DNA from: an uncultured Collinsella sp.
GTDB lineage: Bacteria > Actinomycetota > Coriobacteriia > Coriobacteriales > Coriobacteriaceae
DNA length: 64,000 nt
NCBI GenBank assembly: GCA_958445065.1
Contig: CAUCQW010000008.1
Location: 36,247 to 100,246 of the forward strand
Reading direction: 5' to 3'
Position 1 is the stretch's first letter. Each line of letters begins with the position of its first letter. A program made the translations under genes and the position numbers. Below the pieces are notes generated by a model. The model searched no databases. It was not told where the DNA came from and saw only the letters and a program-made list of their open reading frames with translations. This document shows, in pieces, positions 1 to 8,808 of this stretch.

Positions 1-1
1 C

Positions 2-784
2 GGCTCCGCTCCCGACCGCGGCGACAACGCCATCTACAAGATGGCCGACATCATCGCCGACGTCCGCGCCCTCAACAACAACGGCTGCGACGAGTCGACC
101 GACATCAAGGGTCTCGTCAAGATGCTCGACCCCAAGTACAATCCCGAGCACTTCAAGGATGCCCGCTTCCTGGGCCGCGGCACCTGCACCGTCAGCCAGA
201 TCTTCTACACCAGCCCCAGCCGCTGTGCTGTCGCTGACTCCTGCGCCATCTCCATCGACCGTCGCATGACCGCCGGCGAGACCTGGGAGTCCTGCCTGGA
301 CGAGATCCGCAACCTGCCGGCCGCCAAGAAGTACGGCGACGACGTGAAGGTCTCCATGTACATGTACGACCGTCCGTCCTGGACCGGCGAGGTCTACGAG
401 ACCGAGGCTTACTTCCCCACGTGGATCAACAAGGAGACCGCTCCGCACGTCAAGGCCCTCGTCGACGCCCACAAGGCCATGTTTGGTGACGAGCGCATCG
501 GCTGCGAGCCCAGCATGGACAAGCGCACCGGTCGCCCGCTGTGCGACAAGTGGACCTTCTCCACGAACTGCGTCTCCATCCAGGGCCGCTACGGCATCCC
601 CTGCGTGGGCTTTGGCCCGGGTGCCGAGTCTCAGGCTCACGCTCCCAACGAGGTCACCTACAAGGACGACCTGGTCACCGCTGCTGCCATGTACGTGGCT
701 GCCCTGAACCTCTACGATCCGAGCAAGGCCGATGGCGACGCCACCGTGTTCCGCGCCGGTCTGACCAACAACAAGATCGATTAG
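2..784 (+). CDS. ygeY: YgeY-type M20 family metallohydrolase, 5'-truncated by the window edge
   Basis: The open frame runs from the first complete codon at position 2, so the N-terminal part, including the first metal ligands, lies outside the window; 260 C-terminal residues are visible. The sequence contains the M20 lid/dimerisation segment ([14 protein letters not shown]) and a C-terminal catalytic block ([10 protein letters not shown] followed by SQAHAPNEV, with the last His ligand), as in the selenium-metabolism-linked hydrolase YgeY. In E. coli and gut anaerobes ygeY sits with ygeW, hyuA and xanthine dehydrogenase-like genes in an anaerobic purine/urate degradation cluster. Its exact substrate is not settled. 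Here ygeW follows 201 nt downstream on the same strand. An atg at 41 is internal and should not be taken as the start. Confidence 0.88.
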   Translation, partial: GSAPDRGDNAIYKMADIIADVRALNNNGCDESTDIKGLVKMLDPKYNPEHFKDARFLGRGTCTVSQIFYTSPSRCAVADSCAISIDRRMTAGETWESCLDEIRNLPAAKKYGDDVKVSMYMYDRPSWTGEVYETEAYFPTWINKETAPHVKALVDAHKAMFGDERIGCEPSMDKRTGRPLCDKWTFSTNCVSIQGRYGIPCVGFGPGAESQAHAPNEVTYKDDLVTAAAMYVAALNLYDPSKADGDATVFRAGLTNNKID

Positions 785-985
785 TCTCATTCCTCGATTT
801 TGTTGAGCCGGGGGCTGCTCGTGTCCCCGGCACCCCCTGTTGACTTGGGGCCCGCGGTCGTTATCTCCCATGCTTCCTCAACGGTGGCGGGTCCTCGTCA
901 TGGTGCTCTGCATGTTCTAGCCACACGCGCATGCCGGAGCACATCTACTCATTGCGATCGTTTCATCTTTAGAAAGGACATTTCC

Positions 986-2188
986 ATGGACGCTAAGTTT
1001 ACCGAGCTCGTCGAGCAGCTGAACGGCCTCGATTTTAAGGGTATGTACGGCAGCGATTTCCTGCACACTTGGGACAAGACCACCGATGAGCTCAAGGCTC
1101 TCTACATCGTCGCCGACGCCCTGCGCGAGCTGCGTGAGAACAACGTTTCGTCCAAGATCTTCGACTCGGGCCTGGCTGTTTCCCTGTTCCGCGACAACTC
1201 CACCCGCACGCGTTTCTCCTTCTCTAAGGCCGCCAACCTGCTCGGCCTTGAGCTGCAGGACCTGGACGAGAAGAAGTCCCAGATCGCTCACGGCGAGACC
1301 GTCCGCGAGACCGCTACCATGATTTCCTTCATGGCCGACGTCATCGGCATCCGCGACGACATGTACATCGGCAAGGGCGACGCCTACATGGCCGAGGTCT
1401 CCGAATCTGTCCAGCAGGCTTACGAGGATGGCGTTCTGGATCACCGTCCCACGCTCATCTCCCTGCAGTCCGACTCCGATCACCCCACGCAGTCCTCTGC
1501 CGACATGCTCTACCTCATCAACGAGTTTGGCGGCCTTGGGAACCTCAAGGGCAAGAAGGTTGCCGTCACCTGGGCCTATTCGCCCTCTTACGGCAAGCCG
1601 CTGTCCTGCCCGCAGTCGCTGATCAGCCTGCTGCCCCGCTTTGGCATGGACGTCACCCTGGCCCACCCCGAGGGCTACGACCTCATGCCCGAGGTCGTCG
1701 AGCGCGCCAAGGGCTATGCCGCCGAGTCCGGCACCACCTTTAAGCAGGTCAACACCATGGCCGAGGCCTTCGAGGGCGCCGACATCGTGATCCCCAAGAG
1801 CTGGGCTCCGTTTGCCGCCATGGAGAAGCGTACCAATCTGTACGCCGAGGGCGACGACGCCGGCATCGCTGCGCTCGAGAAGGAGCTGCTCGCCCAGAAC
1901 GCCACCCATCAGGATTGGTGCTCCACGACCGAGCTCATGGAGAAGACTGCCAACGGCCAGGACACCATCTTTATGCACCCGCTGCCCGCCGACATCTCCG
2001 GTGTCTCCTGCGAGCACGGCGAGGTCAACGCCGACGTCTTCGACATGCACCGCGTGGGCATGTACAAGGAGGCCAGCTACAAGCCGTACGCCATCGCAGC
2101 CATGATGTTCCTGCAAAAGGTTGCCGATCCCGCCGCTACCCTCAAGGCCCTCGACGAGTGCAACACCGCCCGTTGGCTCCAGGCCTAA
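986..2188 (+). CDS. ygeW: YgeW knotted carbamoyltransferase
   Basis: This 400-residue protein belongs to the aspartate/ornithine transcarbamylase superfamily. It has the carbamoyl-phosphate motif STRTR at residues 72-76, a HPTQ motif at 166-169 and HPLPAD at 331-336. Its length and the insert before HPTQ match the YgeW group, a trefoil-knotted transcarbamylase whose physiological acceptor is unknown. The chosen ATG is preceded by AGAAAGGAC at 971-979; a longer in-frame start at 800 would add low-quality sequence and has no ribosome site. It lies between ygeY and hyuA, which supports a role in purine/urate or ureido-compound breakdown. A possible promoter (TTGACT at 840-845) lies in the 201-nt gap upstream. 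Confidence 0.92.
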   Translation: MDAKFTELVEQLNGLDFKGMYGSDFLHTWDKTTDELKALYIVADALRELRENNVSSKIFDSGLAVSLFRDNSTRTRFSFSKAANLLGLELQDLDEKKSQIAHGETVRETATMISFMADVIGIRDDMYIGKGDAYMAEVSESVQQAYEDGVLDHRPTLISLQSDSDHPTQSSADMLYLINEFGGLGNLKGKKVAVTWAYSPSYGKPLSCPQSLISLLPRFGMDVTLAHPEGYDLMPEVVERAKGYAAESGTTFKQVNTMAEAFEGADIVIPKSWAPFAAMEKRTNLYAEGDDAGIAALEKELLAQNATHQDWCSTTELMEKTANGQDTIFMHPLPADISGVSCEHGEVNADVFDMHRVGMYKEASYKPYAIAAMMFLQKVADPAATLKALDECNTARWLQA

Positions 2189-2211
2189 AGCCGGGTTGAG
2201 GTAAGCCATGT

Positions 2212-2250
2212 AAAGGGGGCGCTCTGCCAACCGGCGGGGTGCCCCTTTTT
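2212..2250 (+). terminator. Intrinsic terminator after ygeW
   Basis: A stem AAAGGGGGC pairs with GCCCCTTTTT (one bulged G), ending in a run of five T. It lies 24 nt after the ygeW stop and before the separately started mocA-like gene. Confidence 0.7.
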
Positions 2251-2337
2251 GCATCGCGGGCGTGCGGGATAAGCGCTTTCGATGTAGATGCCCGCGGCGC
2301 GAGTTATGGGTACGATGGTTTCAGGGGAGGTATCACC

Positions 2338-2952
2338 ATGAAACTTGGATGCGTCATTATGGCTTCGGGCGAGGGCAAGCGGTTTGGCTCTAACAAGATG
2401 CTTGCCGATATCTATGGCGAGCCGCTGATTGCCCGGACCATCGATTCGGTTCCCCGGGGCTTTGACGTTGTGGTCTCGACGCGTTGGCCCGAGGTCGCCC
2501 AGATTTGCGAGGACAAGCATTGCCCGTGCGTGCTGCACGATGGCGAGCTGCGCAGCGAAAGCGTCCGTGCGGGCCTTTCGTGGGGAGTCGAACGCAACTG
2601 GAAAGGTTGCCTCTTTTTGCCGGGCGACCAGCCGCTTGTGAGCGCGGATTCTTTTGATGCCATGGTTCGTGCATTTGACGAGCGCGGCCGCAAGCATCCG
2701 GTGCGTCTTGCGTGCAACGGTGAGCCTTCGAGCCCGGTGCTCTTTCCGGCGGAACTGTTCGATGCACTCATACGTCTTGAGGGCAAGGACGGCGGGGGCT
2801 CGATTCTCAAAGGTCGCGTCGACGTTGCGCTGGTCGAGGCGCGTGCCTACGAGCTGTGGGACGTCGATACCGTCAAGGGACAGCGACGCATAGCGGAGCA
2901 TATCGCGGCCTGCTCGTATTTTGATCGCGTGGCCAACTGTATTAATCAATAA
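2338..2952 (+). CDS. MocA/MobA-like nucleotidyltransferase (YgfJ type)
   Basis: A 204-residue member of the MobA-like NTP transferase family. The N-terminus carries the nucleotide-binding loop MASGEGKRFGSNKM (residues 8-21) with the metal/substrate motif LPGDQP at 94-99. The family transfers CMP or GMP to molybdopterin. In E. coli the homologue ygfJ/mocA sits in the ygeW-ygeY-hyuA-yqeB-yqeC cluster, so a role in making the cofactor of the selenium-dependent molybdenum hydroxylase is likely. The ATG at 2338 has GGGGAGG at 2324-2330; an in-frame start at 2239 would overlap the ygeW terminator and is rejected. hyuA follows after 8 nt, so the two are co-transcribed. Confidence 0.85.
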   Translation: MKLGCVIMASGEGKRFGSNKMLADIYGEPLIARTIDSVPRGFDVVVSTRWPEVAQICEDKHCPCVLHDGELRSESVRAGLSWGVERNWKGCLFLPGDQPLVSADSFDAMVRAFDERGRKHPVRLACNGEPSSPVLFPAELFDALIRLEGKDGGGSILKGRVDVALVEARAYELWDVDTVKGQRRIAEHIAACSYFDRVANCINQ

Positions 2953-2960
2953 GGAGCAAC

Positions 2961-4328
2961 ATGATCATCATCAAAAACGGCGCGCTCGTGACGCCCCAGG
3001 GGCTTCGCCGCGCCGATCTTGCCATGGAGGGCGACAAGATTGTGCGGATTGCCGCGGCGATTGAGCCGGGCGCCGACGATACCGTCGAGGACGCCGCGGG
3101 CTGCTGGGTGTTCCCGGGCTTTATCGACGGCCACACGCACATGCAATGCTGGACTGGCATGGATTGGACGGCCGATAGCTTTGAGACCGGCACGCGCGCG
3201 GCTGCCTGCGGCGGCACGACGACCATTGTGGACTACGCGACGGCCGATCGCGGCGTGACCATGCCCGATGCCCTTGCCGAGTGGCATCATCGCGCCGACG
3301 GCACCTGCACGGCAAACTACGCTTTTCATATGGCACTCGCCGAGTGGAACGAGCGCAACCGCGCCGATCTTTCGGCCATGCGCGAGGCGGGCGTATCGTC
3401 GTTCAAGACCTACTTTGCCTACGATCATCTGCGCCTGGACGATGCCGAGACGCTCGAGGTGCTCGAGGAGCTCAAGCGTATTGGCGGCATACTGTGCGTG
3501 CATTGCGAGAACGGTACGCTGGTGAATGAGCTGCAGAAGCGCGTGTTTGAGCAGGGCATCCACGGGCCCGAGGGCCATGCGCTCAGCCGTCCGGATGTGT
3601 GCGAGGCCGAGGCCGTGAGCCGTCTGCTGTATCTGGCGCACTTGGCCGGGGACGCTCCGGTCAACGTGGTGCACCTTTCGACCAGGCTGGGGCTCGAGGC
3701 CATTCGCGCTGCCAAAGCGCGCGGGCAGAAGAACATCTATGTCGAGACCTGCCCTCAGTATCTGATGCTCGACGATACTTGCTACTTGGAGCAGGGCGAG
3801 GACGGCTTTGCGGGTGCCAAGTACGTGATGAGCCCGCCGCTGCGCCATGCCGGCGACCGTGCAGCCCTGCGCGAGGCGCTTGTGGCCGGCGAGATCGATA
3901 CTATTGCGACCGATCATTGCAGCTTTAACCTGCACGGGCAAAAGGACCGCGGGCGCGACGACTTCCGCGCGATTCCCAACGGCGGGCCCGGTGTGGAGCA
4001 TCGCCCCGTCGCGATCGCTACGAGCTTTGAGGGACAGCTGGGTCCCGAGGATCTGTGCCGTTTGATGAGCGAGAACCCGGCGCGCGTGTTTGGCATGTAT
4101 CCGCGCAAGGGCTGTCTTGCCGAGGGCTCCGATGCCGACGTGTGCGTGTGGGATCCGTGCGCGCGTTGGACGATCAGCGCCGCGACACAGCATCAGGCCG
4201 TGGACTACACGCCGCTCGAGGGCTTTGAGGCACATGGCCGCGCCAAGGCCGTGTTTGTGAACGGCGTGCTGGTGGCGCGCGATGGCGAGCCCACCGGAGC
4301 CCAACCCGGCCGCTACGTCCCCCGCTAA
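2961..4328 (+). CDS. hyuA: Dihydropyrimidinase / D-hydantoinase family protein HyuA
   Basis: A 455-residue cyclic amidohydrolase. The metal site is complete: H58-x-H60 (GHTHMQ), carbamylated lysine K149 (SFKTYFAYD), H181, H238 and D318 (ATDHC). Hydantoinases open cyclic ureides, and the E. coli paralogue (ygeZ/hyuA) is a phenylhydantoinase encoded in the ygeW-ygeY-yqeB-yqeC cluster; homologues in gut anaerobes are linked to urate breakdown. The start ATG follows an AAGGAG at 2951-2956 that overlaps the upstream mocA stop. The gene ends facing yqeC; a 67-bp palindrome lies in the convergent gap. Confidence 0.92.
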   Translation: MIIIKNGALVTPQGLRRADLAMEGDKIVRIAAAIEPGADDTVEDAAGCWVFPGFIDGHTHMQCWTGMDWTADSFETGTRAAACGGTTTIVDYATADRGVTMPDALAEWHHRADGTCTANYAFHMALAEWNERNRADLSAMREAGVSSFKTYFAYDHLRLDDAETLEVLEELKRIGGILCVHCENGTLVNELQKRVFEQGIHGPEGHALSRPDVCEAEAVSRLLYLAHLAGDAPVNVVHLSTRLGLEAIRAAKARGQKNIYVETCPQYLMLDDTCYLEQGEDGFAGAKYVMSPPLRHAGDRAALREALVAGEIDTIATDHCSFNLHGQKDRGRDDFRAIPNGGPGVEHRPVAIATSFEGQLGPEDLCRLMSENPARVFGMYPRKGCLAEGSDADVCVWDPCARWTISAATQHQAVDYTPLEGFEAHGRAKAVFVNGVLVARDGEPTGAQPGRYVPR

Positions 4329-4355
4329 CAGGAAGATCACCGGATTCCCCTCCGC

Positions 4356-4422
4356 AGTTGCGGTGAAATACGGACTGTTTGCGGCCGTCGGGCGGCCAAA
4401 CAGTCCGTATTTCACCGCAACT
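4356..4422. repeat. Type A 67-bp palindromic element, copy 1
   Basis: Perfect 25-bp inverted arms beginning AGTTGCGGTGAAATACGG flank a 17-bp GC-rich centre. The element sits between the convergent hyuA and yqeC genes. Copies of exactly the same length occur at 7141, 39995 and 53789. There is no T tract, so it is not an ordinary terminator, although it could block transcription from both sides. Confidence 0.9.
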
Positions 4423-4438
4423 GACGAGATGGGGCCGG

Positions 4439-5173
4439 CTACTTGAGGCTGCTGGCGACGACGGGGCGGTCGAGAGCTGCCTCGAAGCGGTCGGCCATCG
4501 TGGGGTCGCTGAGCGTGTCGACTTGGTTGAGCATGACGCGTGCGGTGCTGAGTTTAAGCGCCTGCATCTCGGAATTGAGCACCTGGGCGACGCGCTCGGG
4601 CGTGGCGATGTCGGTGAGCTCGCAGCCGCAACGCTCGCAAAAGAGCTCAGGGCGGTGGACAACCTCGGCGACGGGTTTGCCCAGTCCCGAGGCGCCGACG
4701 ACCCAGACAACGTTTGCCGTGGCGGCGGGAATTACCGGCTCCCAGGCGGCATGCGCCTTGAGCGGGAGTCGCTTGCTACCGTCTGCCTCGGCCAACACAT
4801 AGTCAAAGCGCTGTGCCAGCTGGTCGAGCGGCTCGGCAGGGGAGGAGAGCTTGCCCGTCTGGGGGTCCAAGACGCCTGCCTGGCAGATGCTTCCCCGCAC
4901 AAGCCCCGCGCAGGCCTCGCAGGTGCAGCCTGGGGCGTGTGGGGCACCTGGCTTCCAAGGCGCGGCGTCCAGGCGACGATTCGACCCGTCCCATGGCACG
5001 CCGGCGACGGGGAACATGCGCGTGGTGGTGCAGAGGAGCACGCGGCCGCCAGCGCGCATGAGCTCAAGACCCAGCGTTTTGAGCAACGTCGACTTGCCGC
5101 CGCTGCCGATAATCGCGGTAATGCCCGGCTCGATCCTGAGCGCCGAGGCAAGATTGCCGCTAACCGTTTCCAT
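4439..5173 (-). CDS. yqeC: YqeC, selenium cofactor biosynthesis protein
   Basis: A 244-residue P-loop protein with the Walker A loop GSGGKST at residues 23-29 and AEADGSK at about 129-134, matching the YqeC family (putative selenium-dependent hydroxylase system). It has two cysteine groups, C83/C85/C88/C97 and C179/C182/C184, which could bind metal. The gene is oriented against all its neighbours and shares a 102-nt divergent gap with yqeB. YqeC always travels with YqeB and SelD in genomes that use labile-selenium molybdenum hydroxylases, but its chemistry is not established. Confidence 0.85.
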   Translation of the reverse strand: METVSGNLASALRIEPGITAIIGSGGKSTLLKTLGLELMRAGGRVLLCTTTRMFPVAGVPWDGSNRRLDAAPWKPGAPHAPGCTCEACAGLVRGSICQAGVLDPQTGKLSSPAEPLDQLAQRFDYVLAEADGSKRLPLKAHAAWEPVIPAATANVVWVVGASGLGKPVAEVVHRPELFCERCGCELTDIATPERVAQVLNSEMQALKLSTARVMLNQVDTLSDPTMADRFEAALDRPVVASSLK

Positions 5174-5275
5174 CTGTTCACCGCCGTATAATACTGTGAT
5201 AATAAATAATCATCAGAGTAGCGGTCGAACCGCTTTTGCTCTGCTCAAACCGTAGCACAGGGAGGTGCCCCGGGA

Positions 5276-6070
5276 ATGCTCGTTTATGTTCGCGGCGCCG
5301 GCGATATCGCCACGGGTGTCGCCGCTCGCTTGGTGCGCGCCGGCGTGTCGGTCGTTATGGCCGATATCGCGGTTCCCACGTGCATCCGCCGCACAATCAG
5401 TTTTTGCGAGGCTATTCGCCTGGGCGAGGTCCAGGTCGAGGGCATTCGCGCCCGCTTGGCGCAGACGCCGGCAGAGGCGCTCGAGATTACCCAAGCGGGG
5501 GATGTCGCCGTGGTGGTGGACCCTCAGGCCAAGATGCTCGATGAGCTTAAACCCGCGGCTGTGGTCGACGCGATTCTGGCCAAGCGCAACCTGGGCACCA
5601 CGCGCGACATGGCGCCTACCGTCATCGCCGTGGGGCCGGGCTTTACCGCGCCGGTCGATTGCGACGCCGTGGTCGAGACCATGCGCGGGCATTTTTTGGG
5701 CCGTGTCATTACCCAGGGCTCGCCCCAGCCCAACACGGGCGTGCCGGGCGTGATCGCCGGCTATGGCAAGGAGCGCGTTATCCACAGCCCCGCCGCCGGC
5801 GTGTTTCGGTCCGACCGCGCAATCGGCGACATCGTGAGCGCCGGAGACGTGATTGGCTACGCGGACGATACGCCCATGTGCACGCAGATCGATGGCTGCC
5901 TGCGCGGGCTTTTGGCGAACGGCGTGCAGGTGACTGAGGGCTTTAAATGCGCCGATGTCGATCCGCGCGGCGATGCCAGCTATATCAACTACATTTCGGA
6001 CAAGGCGACGTCGGTCGGCGGCGGCGTGCTCGAGGCACTCGCTATGCTCACCGATATCTTTAGAGGATAG
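5276..6070 (+). CDS. yqeB: YqeB, selenium-dependent molybdenum hydroxylase maturation protein (EF2563 family)
   Basis: A 264-residue protein that begins with a Rossmann-like VYVRGAGDIATG (residues 3-14) and contains the family signature ITQGSPQPNTGVPGVI. Members occur only with the selenium-dependent molybdenum hydroxylase system (with YqeC and XdhC) and are thought to help insert or activate the selenium ligand. The ATG at 5276 follows GGGAGGTG at 5261-5268. It is followed after 9 nt by the xdhC-like gene, forming a short operon divergent from yqeC. Confidence 0.86.
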   Translation: MLVYVRGAGDIATGVAARLVRAGVSVVMADIAVPTCIRRTISFCEAIRLGEVQVEGIRARLAQTPAEALEITQAGDVAVVVDPQAKMLDELKPAAVVDAILAKRNLGTTRDMAPTVIAVGPGFTAPVDCDAVVETMRGHFLGRVITQGSPQPNTGVPGVIAGYGKERVIHSPAAGVFRSDRAIGDIVSAGDVIGYADDTPMCTQIDGCLRGLLANGVQVTEGFKCADVDPRGDASYINYISDKATSVGGGVLEALAMLTDIFRG

Positions 6071-6079
6071 AAGGCGGCA

Positions 6080-7123
6080 ATGGAAAAGCTCGATGTGGTG
6101 AATGCTGCGCTTGGCGCTCTGAAGGCTGGTAAGACGTGCGAGCTCGTGGTCGTGGCCGGCACGGCGGGGTCGTCACCGCGCGGTGTGGGCGCCTGGATGG
6201 CCGTCTTTGCCGATGGCAGCCAGGCGGGCACTATCGGCGGCGGCAAGATTGAGCTCTTTGCGCTGGATGAGGCGCGCGAACTCCTGAGCGCGGGACAGTC
6301 GCGTCTGGTCCGCTACACCATGGGCGGCGAGAACTCCGATACCGGCATGATCTGCGGCGGAGCCATCTGCCTGTGCTATCTGCATCTGGATGCGACCCAG
6401 GCACCGTTGTTCCAGGAAATTGCCGACGTCTTGGTCTATCGGCGCATCGGCGACTTCGTCATTGACTTTGAGCCGTTTATCGCAAGCGCGCTCGAGGGCG
6501 ATGTGGCCGAGTACCATGGCGAGGCATCGCGCCGCACCATTGCCGGCTGCCCCGAGCTTTCGCTGGTGGAGGAGGGGAGTAAGGTTACCTATACAAACGC
6601 CGCCTCCGAGATTCCTCCCGCGCACATCGAGACGCTCTGCCCCGAGGGCCTGACCTACATCTTTGGCTGCGGACACGTGGGCGCCGCGACGGCGCGCGTG
6701 CTCAACGCGGCGGGCTTTGCCGTCGTGGCGTGCGACGACCGCCCCGGCACGCTGACCCCCGATTGGGTGCCCGGTGTCTACGACCGTCGTCTGGTCGACT
6801 ACAAGAGCCTGAGCAAGCAGTGCCCCATCGGCCCGCGCGACCTGGTGGTCGTCGCCACGGCGGGTCACAAATCTGATCTCGACGTGGTAATTCAGGCTAT
6901 GCGTGCCAAACCCGCCTATCTGGGTTGCTTGGGTTCGCGCCGCAAGACGGCCTTTGTGCGTGCCCGCCTGGAGCAGGAAGGTTTTACGCAGGACCAGATC
7001 GACGAGCTGCACCTTCCGATCGGCGTTGCCATCGAGGCCGAGGACCCCGAGGAGATCGCCATCTCCATCGCCGCCGAGATGATCCACCTGCGCCGCACCA
7101 AACTCGTCCCCCGCAAGCGCTAA
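6080..7123 (+). CDS. XdhC/CoxI family molybdenum hydroxylase maturation factor
   Basis: A 347-residue protein with both family domains. The N-terminal XdhC/CoxI domain has GTAGSSPRG (residues 27-35) and GMICGG (89-94). The C-terminal NAD(P)-binding Rossmann domain has FGCGHVG (195-201) and ends in the conserved GxxIxAEDPEEIA. XdhC proteins bind molybdenum cofactor and load it, after sulfuration, into xanthine dehydrogenase-type enzymes. Together with yqeB and yqeC this implies a selenium-dependent hydroxylase whose structural genes must lie outside the window. The next gene on this strand is rplE, an unusual neighbour. Confidence 0.88.
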   Translation: MEKLDVVNAALGALKAGKTCELVVVAGTAGSSPRGVGAWMAVFADGSQAGTIGGGKIELFALDEARELLSAGQSRLVRYTMGGENSDTGMICGGAICLCYLHLDATQAPLFQEIADVLVYRRIGDFVIDFEPFIASALEGDVAEYHGEASRRTIAGCPELSLVEEGSKVTYTNAASEIPPAHIETLCPEGLTYIFGCGHVGAATARVLNAAGFAVVACDDRPGTLTPDWVPGVYDRRLVDYKSLSKQCPIGPRDLVVVATAGHKSDLDVVIQAMRAKPAYLGCLGSRRKTAFVRARLEQEGFTQDQIDELHLPIGVAIEAEDPEEIAISIAAEMIHLRRTKLVPRKR

Positions 7124-7140
7124 TCGCATCCCCACCAATA

Positions 7141-7207
7141 AGTTGCGGTGAAATACGGACTGTTTAAGCCTGTTAGGCCGCCAAACAGTCCCTATTTCAC
7201 CGCAACT
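7141..7207. repeat. Type A 67-bp palindromic element, copy 2
   Basis: The same arms as the copy at 4356, with one mismatch between the two arms (GGACTG against CCTATT). It lies 17 nt after the xdhC stop. The rest of the 311-nt gap to rplE holds a candidate promoter and a leader of about 130 nt; I found no trace of an rplX coding end in it. Confidence 0.9.
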
Positions 7208-7268
7208 GCTTTTTGGGATCCATTTGTGCGGGGGAGTTGTGGAGTTGTGCAGGCAGACGAGGTTTTTC

Positions 7269-7297
7269 TGGAAATACGCTCCCGATGCGCGTATAGT
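7269..7297 (+). promoter_or_regulatory. Candidate promoter for the rplE operon
   Basis: TGGAAA and TATAGT are separated by 17 nt. This is the best sigma-70-like match in the gap between xdhC and rplE and would give a leader of about 130 nt. Such a promoter is needed because the usual upstream ribosomal genes are absent. Confidence 0.45.
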
Positions 7298-7434
7298 ACC
7301 GATTGTTTTGTCGGCTCCTGCTGCGTCGAGTCCAAACCGCAAAATGCCATGAGCGGCGCGGATGCAGCCAGGAGGCACGAGGACAACCCATCGTGGCCAC
7401 GCCCCGTGCTTAAAACCCCAAGAAGGAGTGAACA

Positions 7435-7992
7435 ATGGCAGAAGAGAAGTATGTGCCGCGTCTGAAGACCAAGTACAACAACGAGGTCAAGCAGCAGCTT
7501 CAGGACAAGTTCCAGTACGAGAACGTCATGATGATTCCCAAGTTTGAGAAGATCGTCGTGAACATGGGTGTCGGCGAGGCCGCTACCGATTCCAAGGCCA
7601 TCGACGGTGCCGTGCGCGACCTGCGCGCCATCACCGGCCAGCAGCCGATGATCACCCGTGCCCGCAAGTCCATCGCTACCTTCCGCCTGCGCGCTGGTAT
7701 GCCGATCGGCTGCAAGGTTACCCTGCGTGGCGACCGTATGTGGGAGTTCTTCGATCGTCTGACCTCCGTCGCGATCCCCCGTATCCGCGACTTCCGCGGC
7801 ATCTCCGCCAAGAGCTTCGACGGCCGTGGTAACTTCTCCATGGGCGTCACCGAGCAGCTCATCTTCCCCGAGATCGACTTCGACTCCGTCGATCACCAGC
7901 GCGGTATGGACATCACTTTCGTGACCACCGCCAATACCGATGAGGAGGCCAAGGCCCTTCTGGACGCCTTCGGTTTCCCGTTCAAGAAATAG
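7435..7992 (+). CDS. rplE: 50S ribosomal protein L5
   Basis: A 185-residue L5 with the expected [11 protein letters not shown] and TVTLRG-type segments (here [16 protein letters not shown]) and the 5S rRNA-contacting C-terminal half. It binds 5S rRNA in the central protuberance. The start ATG is preceded by AAGAAGGAG at 7420-7428. It is the first gene of the spc-type run here, preceded by xdhC and not by rplX. The gene has the strong codon bias of highly expressed genes, unlike xdhC upstream. Confidence 0.97.
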   Translation: MAEEKYVPRLKTKYNNEVKQQLQDKFQYENVMMIPKFEKIVVNMGVGEAATDSKAIDGAVRDLRAITGQQPMITRARKSIATFRLRAGMPIGCKVTLRGDRMWEFFDRLTSVAIPRIRDFRGISAKSFDGRGNFSMGVTEQLIFPEIDFDSVDHQRGMDITFVTTANTDEEAKALLDAFGFPFKK

Positions 7993-8071
7993 GTTCACCT
8001 GCCCTATAAACGCCGTTCCCACAAGGGGGCGGCGCTTGGGGCGAACAATACTCTATGTGAGGAGGATATAA

Positions 8072-8257
8072 GTGGCTAAGACATCGATGATCGTCAAGTG
8101 CAATCGCAAGCAGAAGTTCTCTACTCGTGAGTACACGCGCTGCCAGCGCTGCGGCCGTCCGCACTCTGTGTACCGCAAGTTCGGCCTGTGCCGTGTCTGC
8201 TTCCGCGAGCTTGCACTCAAGGGCGAGCTTCCCGGCGTTAAGAAGGCCAGCTGGTAA
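8072..8257 (+). CDS. rpsZ: 30S ribosomal protein S14, type Z (zinc-binding)
   Basis: A 61-residue protein with two CxxC pairs (CQRC and CRVC), the zinc ribbon form of S14. It starts at GTG 8072, preceded by GGAGG at 8061-8065. It assembles late into the 30S head. It lies between rplE and rpsH in the standard order. Confidence 0.95.
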   Translation: MAKTSMIVKCNRKQKFSTREYTRCQRCGRPHSVYRKFGLCRVCFRELALKGELPGVKKASW

Positions 8258-8376
8258 GTCACTACCAGCGTTTCAAGCATCAGTTTGGAACAGGGAAAAC
8301 GCGCTAAAAAGGCTTTGCCGTTAAGGGCGGCGAAGAACCAAGAGCACGTGTTCATCAAGAACGAAGGAGAATCTGT

Positions 8377-8775
8377 ATGAACCTTACAGACCCGATCGCA
8401 GATATGCTTACGCGCATCCGTAACGCTAACTCTGTGAACAAGGCCACGGTCTCCATGCCGAGCAGCAAGAAGCTCGTCGAGATCGCTCGTGTTCTGCACG
8501 AGGAGGGCTACATCGAGGGCTACGATGTCGAGGACACCGTTCCCCAGAAGACTCTGCACATCACGCTTAAGTATGGTCCCAAGAAGGCTAAGGTCATCAA
8601 CGGCATCCGCCGCATTTCCAAGCCGGGCCTGCGTAAGTACACCGGCGTTGCCGACATGCCCCGCGTCCGCGGTGGCCTTGGTACCGCCATTATTTCCACC
8701 AGCCATGGCGTCATGACCGACCGCGATGCTCGCAAGCACAACGTCGGCGGCGAGATCATCGCTTACGTCTGGTAA
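8377..8775 (+). CDS. rpsH: 30S ribosomal protein S8
   Basis: A 132-residue S8 that opens with the usual [14 protein letters not shown] and ends in the conserved GGEIIAYVW. It binds the central domain of 16S rRNA and is the classical autoregulator of the spc operon in E. coli. The 119-nt gap after rpsZ is longer than elsewhere in this operon, but I see no terminator in it. AAGGAG lies at 8366-8371. Confidence 0.97.
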   Translation: MNLTDPIADMLTRIRNANSVNKATVSMPSSKKLVEIARVLHEEGYIEGYDVEDTVPQKTLHITLKYGPKKAKVINGIRRISKPGLRKYTGVADMPRVRGGLGTAIISTSHGVMTDRDARKHNVGGEIIAYVW

Positions 8776-8808
8776 TTCGCTCGGTAGGTAGAAGGAAAGG
8801 AGATCACC

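Noticed and set aside
7208..7434. Remnant of rplX upstream of rplE
   Set aside because: Translations of all frames here show nothing like an L24 C-terminus.
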